64,000 bases of DNA from Nepenthes gracilis (Eukaryota; Streptophyta; Magnoliopsida; Caryophyllales; Nepenthaceae). Below, in pieces: positions 44,738 through 56,069 of the stretch. Each line of letters starts with the position of its first letter. The stretch's first letter is position 1. The stretch covers positions 8,676,656 to 8,740,655 of the forward strand of contig BSYO01000020.1 in the NCBI GenBank assembly GCA_033239525.1. The letters are read 5' to 3'. Below the pieces are notes generated by a model that had not been told where the DNA came from, ran no database searches, and saw nothing but the letters and a program-made list of their open reading frames with translations. Position numbers and translations under genes: made by a program.

Positions 44738-45165
44738 AGATCGGCACTTGAGATGCGAATCGAAATCGGCAACTCATATTCAAGTCCAAATCGGCACTTA
44801 AGATGCAAATCGAAGTCGGCATTTCACATTCAAGTCCAAATCGGCTATTCGAAGCGCAGCCCAAATCAGCACCCTTAAGAACACATCGGCATTTGTCATG
44901 CCAAGGCAGCAAAACATACCCGGCCTTAATTCGAAGTCGGCATATGGGCCGCAGAACCAAATCGGCATTTGGGCAGCAAATCCAACTCGGCATTTTACAC
45001 GCAAGATGAAATCGGCATTCAGAATCGGCATATGGGCACCAAATCCAAATTGGCATTTGGGCAGCAACTCCAACTCGGCATCCGAAATCGTCATATGGGC
45101 AAATCCAAATTAGCAAACAAAATCAGCATATGGGTCGCAAATCCAAATCGGCAAGAAACCTTCTA
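44738..45165. repeat. AAATCGGC motif cluster
   Basis: AAATCGGC, AACTCGGC and AAGTCGGC recur every 20-35 bases with GCATTTGGGCAGC or GCATATGGG joins. On the element's sense strand this is GCCGATTT. The same motif is scattered in 400-960 and, as GCCGGTTT/GCCGATTT, in plus-strand UTRs near 20640, 57280 and 59750. Confidence 0.75.
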
Positions 45166-45918
45166 TTATACAGCTCCTGTAAAGAGAAAGCCTCCTGCAG
45201 CATGGCCTGGCTCCAGCTGCACTCAAGACAGCATCCACCCAGCTAAAGTAAGACAGCACAAGATTAAGTGCCCTTCCAGCAACTCAAAAATTATTTTCAA
45301 CTTGATTACAATCCAAGCAAAGCCCCATCTGCAAAACACCTAAGAGAACTCCCTGCAGCACAAAGAATCCAGCTTTAGAAAACATGGAGCAGGTTGAATA
45401 CAGCGAGGGCATTCATAAAACTCCCCGATATTTCATTAAAGCTCGCAGCATCACCATAGAAGGAAGCCACCATACAGCCAACGAAACAGCAGGAAGCCCA
45501 TTTCCTCTAGCAACTCCAGCGCTCTATCAGAATAACAATGAAGCATCAGCGCCAACCCCAACAGACTACCAGCATCAGAAAGAGAACAAAGCCCCCCTCT
45601 TGGGCAACGAACCCAGCCAGGAGCTCAGACCACCAAGGATTCAGACCCAAGGAACATCCAGAGCAACGCAGCCAGTTGCACAAATCGAGTGGCAACCTTA
45701 GACAGCTTCAAATTTCAAGAAACCGCAGGATACCCAGGCTCCTGCAACAAAGTGGGCAAACCAAATTTGTCCAATAATCGCCCAATCAGACAGTAGCAAG
45801 AGCCATATCTATCGCCGGATCCAAAACAGGAACTCTCAGTCACAGCAGCCTCAACAGCCTAGGGCAAGGAGGCCCAGCCAAGATTTGAGGTGGCGAGACC
45901 CACAGAAAATCAAATGTC

Positions 45919-46612
45919 AAATTTGAAATTTGAAATTTGAGATTTGAAATTTGAAATTTGAAGAACACAGATGGGAAGAGAGCATCTGTAAAAAAACTCC
46001 AATCAACTACATCCTAAGCACCAGACACCAAGGGAGGAGTTACTTCTTGAAGAACCGGGTCAACAGGCAAAAGCCTAACACCCAAGCAAATACAGCGAAG
46101 AGTGGAACCGAAGAAAAGGAGTAGAGAGAGGCAAAGAGAGGAATCGAGGTCTCAGAGGATGATACTAGTCGGCAACGAAATTAATCGACTGAAAGCCACA
46201 CGCATTTCAAACTTGGAACTTGAAACGCACATAGAGAGAAGCCAGAGCTTCTCTCTCTAGTCGAAAGATGAAGAAATGGGCCAACTTGCAAGAGCTGATA
46301 GCCCAAGCAGATACAACAAAGAGGAGACGCCCATTACGGACGGAAGTGGGAGAATCGATCGAGAACTACCTTTGAGCAGTAATGGAAAAGACAAAAGAGA
46401 GGACGGAGAACAGCCACCCTCAGCGAGAGAACACACCTGAGTGCTCTGCCAAAGCGCGAACCGAGGAGAAGAAAGAAACGATCCAAAGAGAGCTATGAAG
46501 GCCTGAGAGGATGAAGCTTGCCGGCGACGACAATAATCAGCCGAGAAAACACACGCATTTCAAATTGAAAATTTGAAAAGCACATAGAGAGAAGCCAGAG
46601 CTTCTCTCTCTA
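45919..46612 (-). promoter_or_regulatory. Tandem 5' leader units of element O
   Basis: Two clear units of about 350 bp end in TAGAGAGAAGCCAGAGCTTC (46231-46260 and 46579-46608), each preceded by ACACGCATTTCAAA and AGAGAGAGG/GAGGATGA stretches. A partial third unit begins at 45919-45960 with six 7-bp heptads (AAATTTG). The arrangement recalls the promoter monomers of rodent L1 elements; promoter activity is inferred. Confidence 0.5.
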
Positions 46613-46664
46613 GACGAAGGCTACATTGCACCTAGCCCGATCCCAGTCCCACTAGCCCAACCGT

Positions 46665-48757
46665 CTATGCGCTAGAGGGACCAGTGGAGTTTTTGGACTT
46701 TCGGCGTCTTCGAGACTTTGCTGGCATCCAAGACCAAATTACAAAGCAAACACCTCCTTTCCAGTGTAGTGTTTTGCCCCAGAGCCAACCGAAGACTGGC
46801 CTCCTCATGAATTTGCTAACGAGTCACTGGGGCTACTAGAGTCAATCCCCACATTACTGGAGGTATCCAAGGATTACTTCCTTAATAGACGAGGGATTGA
46901 ATTGGGTGTGTTGTCAAGAACAACTTCAATATCAGTAGGTAAGACATGATGGGAAACCTGGCCATCTGGGGGGCAAATAGAAAGCTCGGTAGCAATGTCA
47001 TCAACACAACCCAGTTCTGGAACCAAGTTTGAGGGGACAGGAGCCACAGCAGCCGCATCATACCCTGCAACAAGCAAATTCAACCTAATAGAAGCATCCT
47101 CTGGACCAAAGGCTTCCTTACGGTCCTCATCCATAATCAGCCATAAGGATACAGGAACAACGCCAGCACCCGAGAGCCCCACAGAATCAGCACCTAGGCC
47201 ACAACTCAACACCTCAGCAAAGGAAGATATCCTCGTATCATGGCAAATAGCGCCAATAGCTTTCCTAAGCTGATTAGCATAGCTAGAATGGAATCTGGGG
47301 GAAGAAGAGGGAGCAAAAGAATCCATGGCCTCTACATCAGCAGGAGGCGGCACAGAAGGGGATGGATCGATGATGACATGGGGGACAGCAGATGGTCCAT
47401 CCAAATCTAATACACCCTGTGAACAATGGATGGACATAGGCTATATATCCAGGGGGATTTCAGACTTCAGAACACCAACAATGCCAAAGGAGCATGGTAC
47501 CAACATGGGGCCAGCAACCATAGGGCATCCTCAAGCAACCATTGGGAACTGGGAGCTATATTCCACAACCGGACGGGACAAATCCCTTCTGGGAGCCATA
47601 TCAGATAGGACCTCAGGATCACACCCCACCATATTTACAGTAGGAGCCATATTAAGTGGATTGATCATAGGATCCAGACCCCTCGACTATCCTAAGTCTC
47701 CAATACGCACTCTACAGAAAACGAGCCCATCTCAGGCTGCATCAATACATCCAAATCCTTAGAATGCATTGCATGTGAGCTTGCCCTAGCACTGATCCCA
47801 TCAACAGTTTCAATCGGTTTGATCAAGGAAGGAGTGGCGTGTCCTCACTGACTCTTAACTCCGCCCGAGGTGGAGTTGACCCAAGGTAGAGCTTTTCCCA
47901 CTCCTAGCCTGGTTACCAGGAAGTTCAAAATCTACTTCAACATACGGCTCCTCGTTGCTTGCAGATTTGCTTAAGAAAATTTTGGAGGGGAGAACCGCAT
48001 CATTTTTTATTTCAATGCAAACCTGAGCATAGCGCAGACGATCCATCTTAGCCGTGAAAGCATCCAGATGAATGGGATTACCAACTACGCTGTTGATCCA
48101 ACTGAGCCCAAGAGGGGTCCAGTACTCAGCAGGGACGTTACACAATTTAATCCAAACCGGGTGGGAATTGAAATTGTCTTTAGCAATTGGCATACCCAGA
48201 AGCCATCATTTTAGAAGTAAGGATTTACCTCTAATTGTCCACAGACCTCTAGCCAAAACCTCTTCTAAGTTTTCATCAGAAGAGAATCGAAAAAGGAAGA
48301 ACCCATTTGCACATTCTGCAATATGACCGAGGCCGAAACGCTGTCAGATCCGTCGAGCGATGTTAGCAACCGTTTTGAAATGCAAGGCTTTACCAGAGAA
48401 ATAACCAAGTAACGTAGTCTTCCAGACTTCCTTACTTTGTTGGATCACTTCAGGGGGAGGAGAAATACAAGCAACGTCGCCATCCACCATCTCTGGAGGG
48501 AAAAATTTCAAAGCAGGGGACAAGGATTTACCTCCATTTCGGACTATATCAGACCAGGAAGAGAGATTCGCAACCGTACTGGAAGAACAGATGCCGCCCT
48601 CAGCAGGCGATGACGAGGAAACGAGCGAGAGGGCTTCTGGTTGCAGAGAGAGATCAGACGAAAGTGACGTTACTACATGTTCAGCCGGGCGAACAGGTAG
48701 AGAAAGGGGTGCGAGATCCTAGAGGGATCAAGGAGGAGGACCCAGGAGACCGGCCAT
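46665..48757 (-). pseudogene. ORF1 of element N, broken
   Basis: ATG (minus) at 48757, MAGLLGPPP then an early stop. DUF4283 lies at about 48440-47855; the open part 48193-47855 has VWIKLCNVPAEYWTPLGLSW and VVGNPIHLDAFTAKMDRLRY. The open stretch 47437-46874 contains LLVAGYDAAA and ends in NTPNSIPRLL, the C-terminal motif of this class. The end at 46665 is basic (AKSRRRRKSKNSTGPSSA). Many stops lie between 47850 and 47440. No ORF2 follows. Confidence 0.8.
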
Positions 48758-49157
48758 GGCCGGCTCTAGTGCAGCAAGTGTCGTGAAAACCGCAATGGCG
48801 AAGATTGAAAACGAAACCCTAGAGAGAAGAGAGAGAATCTCTCTCTAGGGCAAACGCCAATTAAACTAGACCAGACCTAGATCTAGACTAGACCAAGCTG
48901 AAGGTATGAAAACAGCAGCAAAATCATCAGAGCTCTATCACCCAGTAGCCCAATCCAATCCGGCTTTGAGTGTTGGAATCCAAACCGGCCAATGTGAATA
49001 TAAATCCCAACTGGCATAGAATGATGAAATCCAAACCGGTGTAGCAGAACAATCTCCCTTGGCTTTAGAGAGAAAAGCTTCGTCTTCTCTCTTCTCTGCT
49101 TTTCAAAATCGGCGTCCCTGCCATGTCCAACCTTCCTAATCTCCTTGCCGGCGCCCC

Positions 49158-51444
49158 ATGGCACCGGTCCTCCATTCCCCCTCCTGCTCTCCTTCCAAGT
49201 CTCCCCTCCCCCACCTCAAATCCCTACCATCCGTTGGCCTCCTTCTCCACACTTCTCGACCTCCATCTCCCCCACTACCTAAATCTCCTCCCCACTCCCG
49301 TTTGTCTGGCCCTTGGTGTTCAACCATAATGGCCCCCTCCTCTCCCCCGGCAAATGCTCCCACCCTTTTCGAAAACGATTACCCTCCTATTCATGTCTCT
49401 CGTCAGTTCTCTTCAAAACTCAAAGTCCCCTTTTCCTCGGTGCCCAGCCATTCCGTGTCCTGGGCGATATCTATGCCTCCCCCACTCCCCCAACCTTTCG
49501 ATCATCTCTTGTGAATTCTTTGATTGGGTTGAGTGTTTCTGAACCTCTCTCCCCTCCTCCTGGTAGTCTCCGAGTTCCTTCCGAGGTGGAAAATGCCTCT
49601 CTGCGGTCGCCCGGTTCTCTCGCCCACAAAAACGTGGTTGACCCTCCTATCGCTACCGGTGTTTCTCAGGGTGGTTTGGACTCCTCGATTCATCAAATTG
49701 GGGTTTTGGATTGCGAGGACAAAATTTGCGATCTAGCCGGTTCTGATTCCTCCCAAGACGGTCCTCTCTCTGGATCGCTGGGCTCCTTGGTTGCCCTACT
49801 TCTACGTTAGGCTCAATGCCATTGGCCTGTCCTCGTTTCCCAAACTAGGATAAGCAATCTGTTTCTGATGGCCTGTCTGGACAGACCAACAATTCTGCTT
49901 GTGAATTAGTCTCCTCTTTGGTTGCCATCGGCCCTACTTTATCTACTGACCCCCAAGCCAGCTACCAGTTACCTTGCCGGGATGAGCTGCCTCGCCTCTC
50001 TCCTCAGAGGGCTGCTATCGTTGATCCCAACAGTGTCCCTATTTCTGGCCATCCTCTTGGCACCGATGAATACCCACCTAGCATTACGTGGTCCTCTGTG
50101 GTGAAACAATATACTCCTAGAGGTAAGTCCTCACTTAAATTCTTTCCTCTTAATGTTTTCGATGTGGAGAACATAATCCTGTCCCCCTTTTCGAAGTTAT
50201 CCAACAAGAAGAGAATTTGTGGGGAGCTACCTTGGTTGGATATTTTGTTGGAAATCCCACACATTTCAATACTGTTAATAATATCACCAAGAAAATATGG
50301 GCTCGTTTCGAGCTTCAATATGTGGCTGGAAATGATTTCGGATTTCTCTTTTTTCATTTCTCCTCCATTAAAATGCTTGAAAAATGCCTTGTCAGCGGCC
50401 CTTGGTCTATTGTTGGGCACTCTTTCTTTCTTAAGAAATGGAAACTGGGAATGGTTCTTTTCAAGGAAGAGCACAAATCCTTTCTCACTTGGGTCATAAT
50501 GACCGGTGTCCCTGTCAAATATTGGACCCCTCTTAGTTTGAGCTGGATCGCAAGCACTGTAGGAAAGCCTATTCAATTAGTCCCTGTCACTAAAAGGCTT
50601 GAATGAATGGGATTTGCTAGGGTCTATGTTGAAGTTGGGGCTGATGCCTATCTGCCCGATTCTGTTAAAATTCGGTCAGGTTGCCATGTCGAGCAATTGG
50701 ATTGCCCATTCATTGAAATCAAATTTGATTATCAACGGAAGGGCCCGCGACGTACTCCCCTGGAAAGAAAGGGGATGCGGCCCCACCTTCCAAACCGTTG
50801 AGGGCTTATAAGGCTGTGGGTAAACCTTGTGTGAGCCCCCCTCTCTCCTTCTAAATCTTCATCTCATCAGGGGGCCCCTTCTTTAGCAGCCTCCCTCATA
50901 GGGGGCACCGCTCAAAAGGCTGTCTCTACATCCAATTCCTTCAGTATCCTTCAGGAGCCCATTCTGATTGACCCCGATGCGTCAACAGGATGAAGGTATC
51001 CTGGCTCCCCCACTCAGAAAAACAGATGATATCTATTCCTGGGAAAATGTCTCGTGATTGACCACAGCGCATCGTGAGAGCAATGTAGCCAGATGAGGAT
51101 AGAATGCTAAGTATGAATAAACATTCCAAGAGTCTCCCCTGCTCATGTCCAAGATCCATGTATCGACTCTTTGTGTCATCCGGACGAGGAGCGCGGGCAT
51201 CTCCTACTGGATCAATGGAGCCCTTAGCCCGATGTCTAACAAACAAAGGCCCTCCTCCACATTCGGCTCTGCGGTATACACCAATCCGAATCCTCCCTTG
51301 ATTCCCTCACACTCTTCTGGTTCGATAGGTTCTACTGGTATCGAAAAAATTGTCAAAAGTAAAGGACGAAACTCCTTAAGAAACCACAAAAAATCCCAGG
51401 GGCCTAAAAAATCTTCCCCCCTTTCGCCCTCAACTTATGATTAA
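49158..51444 (+). pseudogene. ORF1 of LINE-C (DUF4283 protein), broken
   Basis: ATG at 49158 in the same context as A and B (GGCGCC..ATGGC.CCGGTCC). Pro/Ser-rich N-terminus in two frames (49158-49514, 49313-49810). DUF4283 at about 50215-50740 (WGATLVGYFVGNPTHFNTV, SLSWIASTVGKPIQL, VYVEVGADAYLPDSV). The knuckle position reads RRTPLERKG. The end at 51145-51444 is basic and closes in TAA, overlapping ORF2. About 50960-51150 looks rearranged relative to A and B. Confidence 0.82.
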
Positions 51445-54031
51445 TATCGCCTGTTGGAATGTGAGGGGACTAAATGGGATAGTTAAAGCCCACGAAGTCA
51501 GTAACCTCATCAGCTCCCACAGATGCAATATTATTGGTTTGGTCGAAACTAAAGTAGTGGAGAGGAACTCGACTTTCATCTCTGCTAGGATTAGACCTCA
51601 TTGTCTGTGGTCTATGAATTACTCTGACTCTTCACTCCGGCGGATTTGGGTTGGCTAGGACCCCCTCCGGGTTGCGGATAAAATTCTCTCAAAGGAAGAC
51701 CAGGTTATTCATATCGAAGTCCTAGTCCTCGAGGATAATATCCGTTGCCTTCTGTCCTTTATTTATGGTGCTAACTCAGAAAGTCTTCGTTGGCTCCTTT
51801 AGGAGAGCCTTAGAAAGATTTTGTGTCACCCAGGTGACCTCTCTTAGGCTGTTCTTGGCAATTTCAATGCTATTCGATCATTGTCCGAGGCCCTTGGAGG
51901 TATCTGGCACTATAAAAGCTTTTTAGACCTCGATAAATGCCTCAGGGATTGTGACCTTGAGGATGTCTGCCATGAAGGTCTGCACTACACCTGGAATGAC
52001 GGCCAGGACCCATCTATTCGCATCTTCAGAAAGTTAGATAGAGTCGTCACAAATGGTCATTGGCTCGATCACTTCAGAAGAGCTAAAGCCCTTTTCCCCT
52101 TGCTAGACTTTCAGACCACTCTCCTTGCATTCTTCTACCTTCTAATAGGTCGATAAGAAAGCACGGGCTGTTTCGTTTTAATAATTTTCTTACCAAATCC
52201 CCAAAATTTCACTTTGTGGTAAAGGATGCTTGGGAGGAAGAGATCGTCGGAACTCCCATATTTCGGCTGGTGTCCAAACTCAAAAAGGCGAAGTGTGCAC
52301 TCAAAACCCTTAATGTCCAAGAAGGTGATGTTCACGAGGAGGTTTTGCAAACCTGAAAAAACTTAGAGGATTTCCAAGCTAAGTCTTTCTCACCTTTGGG
52401 GAGCTTCCATGATGAACGTTCGTGTAGGGCAGCTTTACTACACTGCTATAACAAAGGAGGCTGACCTTTTTTAACAAAAAGCTAAAATAAAGTTGCTTAA
52501 AGAGGGAGACCTGTGCACAAAATTTTTCTTCAAGACTGTTACTGGGAACAATAACAAGGACAGGATTATCTCCCTCGATGAGTCTAGAAACCCTACTATT
52601 GGGATTGAGGATGTTCATAAATTGATTGTTGATCACTTTAGGAGGCTCTCGGATATGGTCGATCCCATGGATCGGCAGATGCCACTCAGCTTTGCCCTTT
52701 CAACCTCCATACTGTCCCGGATTTTCTAACCGGCCCCCTTACTGGCCCGGTTAGCGAGGAGGAAATTTGCAAGGCGCTCTTCTCCATTGGTGACGACAGA
52801 GCCCCCAACCCATATGGTTTCTCCTCTAAGTTCTTTAAGGACTATTGGGAGATTGTTGGTCAGTCCATCTGTGAAGCTATTTGTGATTTTTCCAATCATG
52901 GAAAGTTCCTCAAACAATTGAACACCACTATGATTAGTCTTATTCCAAAGGTCCAATCCCCGCGCATGGTTTCCGACTACCATCCAATATCTTGCTGTAA
53001 TGTCATTTATAAAGTGATTTCAAAGATCATTGCAAACAGGAGCAAAATGACCTTACACTATCTTGTCGACAAATGCCAAACGACCTTTGTAGCTGGGTGA
53101 CAAATTAGTGACAATATCCTGTTAGCTCAGGAGCTCCTTCATAAATATCATCTTGGTCACGATCCTCCCAGATGTACTATGAAGATTGAGCTTATGAAAG
53201 CGTACGACTCCGTCCACTGGGATTTCATCATCAATATGCTGACCCTAATGAATTTCCCTCCTCAAATGGTCGAATGGATTAGTCAGTGTATCACTACTTC
53301 TTCGTACTCCTTCAATATTAATGGGAAAGCGGTCGGTTTCTTCAAAGGGGGCAAAGGCCTCCATCAAGGTAATCCTATCTCTCCATATTTATTTGTCATT
53401 GTTATGGAGAATCTGAATGGCATTATTGAAATAAAGGCTAAGCGGGACGAAAATTTTAAATTTTATTGGAAATGTGATGAGACTCAAACTGTCATACTTG
53501 CCTTTGCAGACGACCTCCTTTTCTTCTCCCATGTCAATGTCTACTCTACTCAGATCCTAAAGGAATGTCTTGAAGAGTTCCATTTTACATCAAGCCTCTC
53601 TGCTAACACGAATAAGAGTAAAGTGTTCATCTGCTCAAAAGACATATCCCTCCACCAGGACATCACAAATCATTGTACTGCTGCTGGTGGTTGCCCGGAT
53701 GTGGTATGGGTGGGTTTGCTCTGTTGCTGATGGAGCCGGGGCAGGAGGTTGACACTGATGGCAGGTAAATGTGCTGCTCATGGTATCGGAGGCTATATGC
53801 TTGATGGTAGTTACTGCTATGATGTCCAATGCAATTTTCTAGGTGTCAGTCGGGCTGTTGTCATGGATTTTGGTGGATCTCCTGTCCGGTATAGGCTGTT
53901 TTTTCTTTGTTTGAGCAGCTTTGCTGAAGGCAGTAGTTGTTGGAACTACCCTTTTGGATGCTGACGATGGAAATGCTGAATCTGGTTCTTGGAGTTTCGT
54001 TGATGATTGACTTCCCTGGTCGTCGTCGATC

Positions 54032-56069
54032 ATGGCGGGCCTCCTGGGGCCCCCCCCGATCCTCCCCAAGACTCCGCCTCTACTGACTGCCCCTCTGCTC
54101 CTTCGTCGACAGTCATCAACTCTAAAACCCTACATAATCCCTCTGTCCCGTTTCCGCTGCTGAAGAGGGTTGAGGATTCTCTTTCTCTCGCCCCCGATGC
54201 AACGTTCTTGGCACTTTCAAAATCAAAAGCCCATCAAAAAAGTTCTAATTGTGGTGCTGGTGACCCTCCTTCCTGGGCTGGTATCATCCAAAAGGAGCGC
54301 GATGGTCTGTGCACAGAGTTGACATTCTACCCCCCCAGGTATGCGATGATAGCTCTGCTTCTATCTCCCCCCCGCCAAACATAATTCATCAAGGTAACCT
54401 TTTTTGGGGTTTTACCTTGGTTGGACACTTTCTCGATTCACCACCACATTTCCTGGTTGTCAAAGCCATAGCCAGGAAAATCTGGACCCATTTTGGTCTC
54501 AAACATACCGTTGGTAATGAAGCCAGATTCTTCTTCTTCCGATTCTCATCATTGGAGTTGATGGTGAAATGCCTACAGGAAGGACCATGGCTATTTGCTG
54601 GGAAAGCTATTTTCCTAAAAAGATGGTATCTGGGCATGCCTTTGTCTAAGGAAGAACTCAATCGGTTCCCCATTTGGATCAAGCTTTCCAACCTGCCAAT
54701 TGAGCTCTGGACTCAGGCCGGCCTCAGCTGGGTTGCTAGTGCCGTTGGGATTCCTCTGCAGCTCGATTCCAGGACTACTCGCATGGAAAACGTCTCCTTC
54801 ACCAAGATATGTGTCGAAGTTGGTGTGGATGGGTCGTTGCCCAATTGCATCGCTATTAAAACCCGCCCTGACTCTGAGACTCCAACACTGGTGAACGTGG
54901 AGTATAGTTGGAAGCCTTCTCGTTGTGGGCGCTGCAATTTGCTAGGCCATGTTATATCCAATTTCCATTCCAAGATTAGTAACCAGCTCCCTGGTAAGCC
55001 ATGCTCCAACTCTCCGAATTCTGTCCATGCGGAAAAAGATCACTGAATCCTTCCCCCGAATGATGCATATGAACCCAATTGCTTTGTCACTCCCTCTGCT
55101 ATCCGTCTTGTGGCAAATGGACCCCTAATTTCTGCGGAACCTCACCAACCCTCAATTGCTGAACTGTCTTCTTCTGAGGCTTCTTCTGTGAGCCTGATGA
55201 ATGAGCCAGTGATGTATGATGATGTCAATTGTGCGTTATCAGTGGTTTGCCCATCAATTGGGGCAGCACTGGATTTCCAAGCTTCTCCTTGTGTTGAGCT
55301 AATGGAACCAGTGATCCGTGATGAGAGCGCGCCTGGGCAGTCGTTCCTGCCTCCTCTGCCTGAAGATATGGTCTCTGCCCAGCCTCCTCTGGCTGAAGTT
55401 ATGGTCTCTGATCAGGGATTCAATCATCAAGTTGCCAATGGCTCTGTGCCTCTTCTCTCTTACGCAGATACTATCCTTAAGGGCCTTAATCCATCTGATA
55501 TACCTAGCAATTGTGTCCACCCCCAGGCAATCTCGGATGAAGATCGGTTAGTTGTCCTTGGCAAAATCCCTCAGGCCCTTGATGATTTCGGTACAATTGG
55601 CTCAGTCCATTACTGCCAGGCCTCTATCAATACGTTGACACCTTTGGATGATTCTGGTCATTTGATGGCTTTGAATGGAAGAGGGTCAATTGCTCCAGAT
55701 GATGATGTGGGAGGTTTGAATGGTAACCCACTGTCCTTGCCATCAGTTTTGGATGGGGTTCCTGCTTCCAATAGCACTCTTGTTGAATAGCCCACACATC
55801 CCTCATTAGATGACGATCTCAATCTAACTCCTTGCTCTATCTCTCGGATAAAAAATAAGTACTCTTTGGATGCTTCCATTAATGAGGATGCGATCAGTCT
55901 TAGCCCCAGAGACTCCTCTGCGGAAATTTGTATGGGTAGAGGTCCTGACCTCTCCAAAGGGAAATTCTTGAGTGTCAAAGGGGTGTTGGCCATGCAATTT
56001 GAATCTTGGAAGCCATCAAAGTCCCGAAAAAAGAAATCCAAAAAATCCAAGGGAGCTTCTGGCTCCTAA
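54032..56069 (+). pseudogene. ORF1 of element J, nearly open
   Basis: From 54309 to 56069 one frame is open except TGA at 55044-55046 and TAG at 55788-55790. Upstream, a C8 run near 54050 and a change near 54340 shift the frame. DUF4283 at about 54390-54930 (LFWGFTLVGHFLDSPPHF, RFPIWIKLSNLPIELWTQAG, SWVASAVGIPLQLDSRTTR). The knuckle CGRCNLLGHVISNF keeps C-C-H; the last Cys is Phe. The tail has LTPCSISRIKNKYSLD and a basic end (SRKKKSKKSKGASGS). A clean, independent example of ORF1 followed by UTR. Confidence 0.88.

Larger units (their letters stand above)
43938..46612 (-). mobile_element. Element O, ORF-less element with both family ends
   Basis: The minus 3' end is a T-run and GGTAAGC at 43938 with a hairpin at 44000-44039 (ATGCTTTATCTCCAAGT...GGAGTTAAAGCAT). 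The 5' end is a hairpin at about 46588-46610, preceded inward by tandem leader units. Between them is 2.6 kb without protein-like ORFs, holding AAATCGGC motifs and a 115-bp tandem duplication. It lies between N's ORF1 stop and the rest of N's 3' UTR. No target duplication was found, so the limits are inferred. Confidence 0.55.
43088..48886 (-). mobile_element. Element N, full-length ORF1-only LINE in element M
   Basis: A 15-bp target (ACTARACCAAGCTGA, one mismatch) flanks it at 43073-43087 and 48887-48901. The minus-strand 5' end has the hairpin (about 48820-48850), then ORF1 (48757-46665), then 3' UTR. The hairpin at 43144-43181 and the T-run/GGTAAGTAAGTAAATT end lie at 43088. CCACGTCA is at 43403. 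Element O interrupts the UTR. With both ends present and no ORF2, N is one of the best full-length half-LINEs here. Confidence 0.85.
42868..49066 (-). mobile_element. Element M, ORF-less minus element split by element N
   Basis: Pieces 42868-43087 and 48902-49066. The 3' end carries a T-run and ATAAGTAAGTAAATAAAA but has lost the hairpin; an 11-bp unit (CAAGGACCACC) is repeated near 42930-42955. It is the close relative of 1-340. The right edge meets the 5' hairpin of LINE-C. No ORF. It sits near the 3' end of LINE-K ORF1. Confidence 0.7.
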
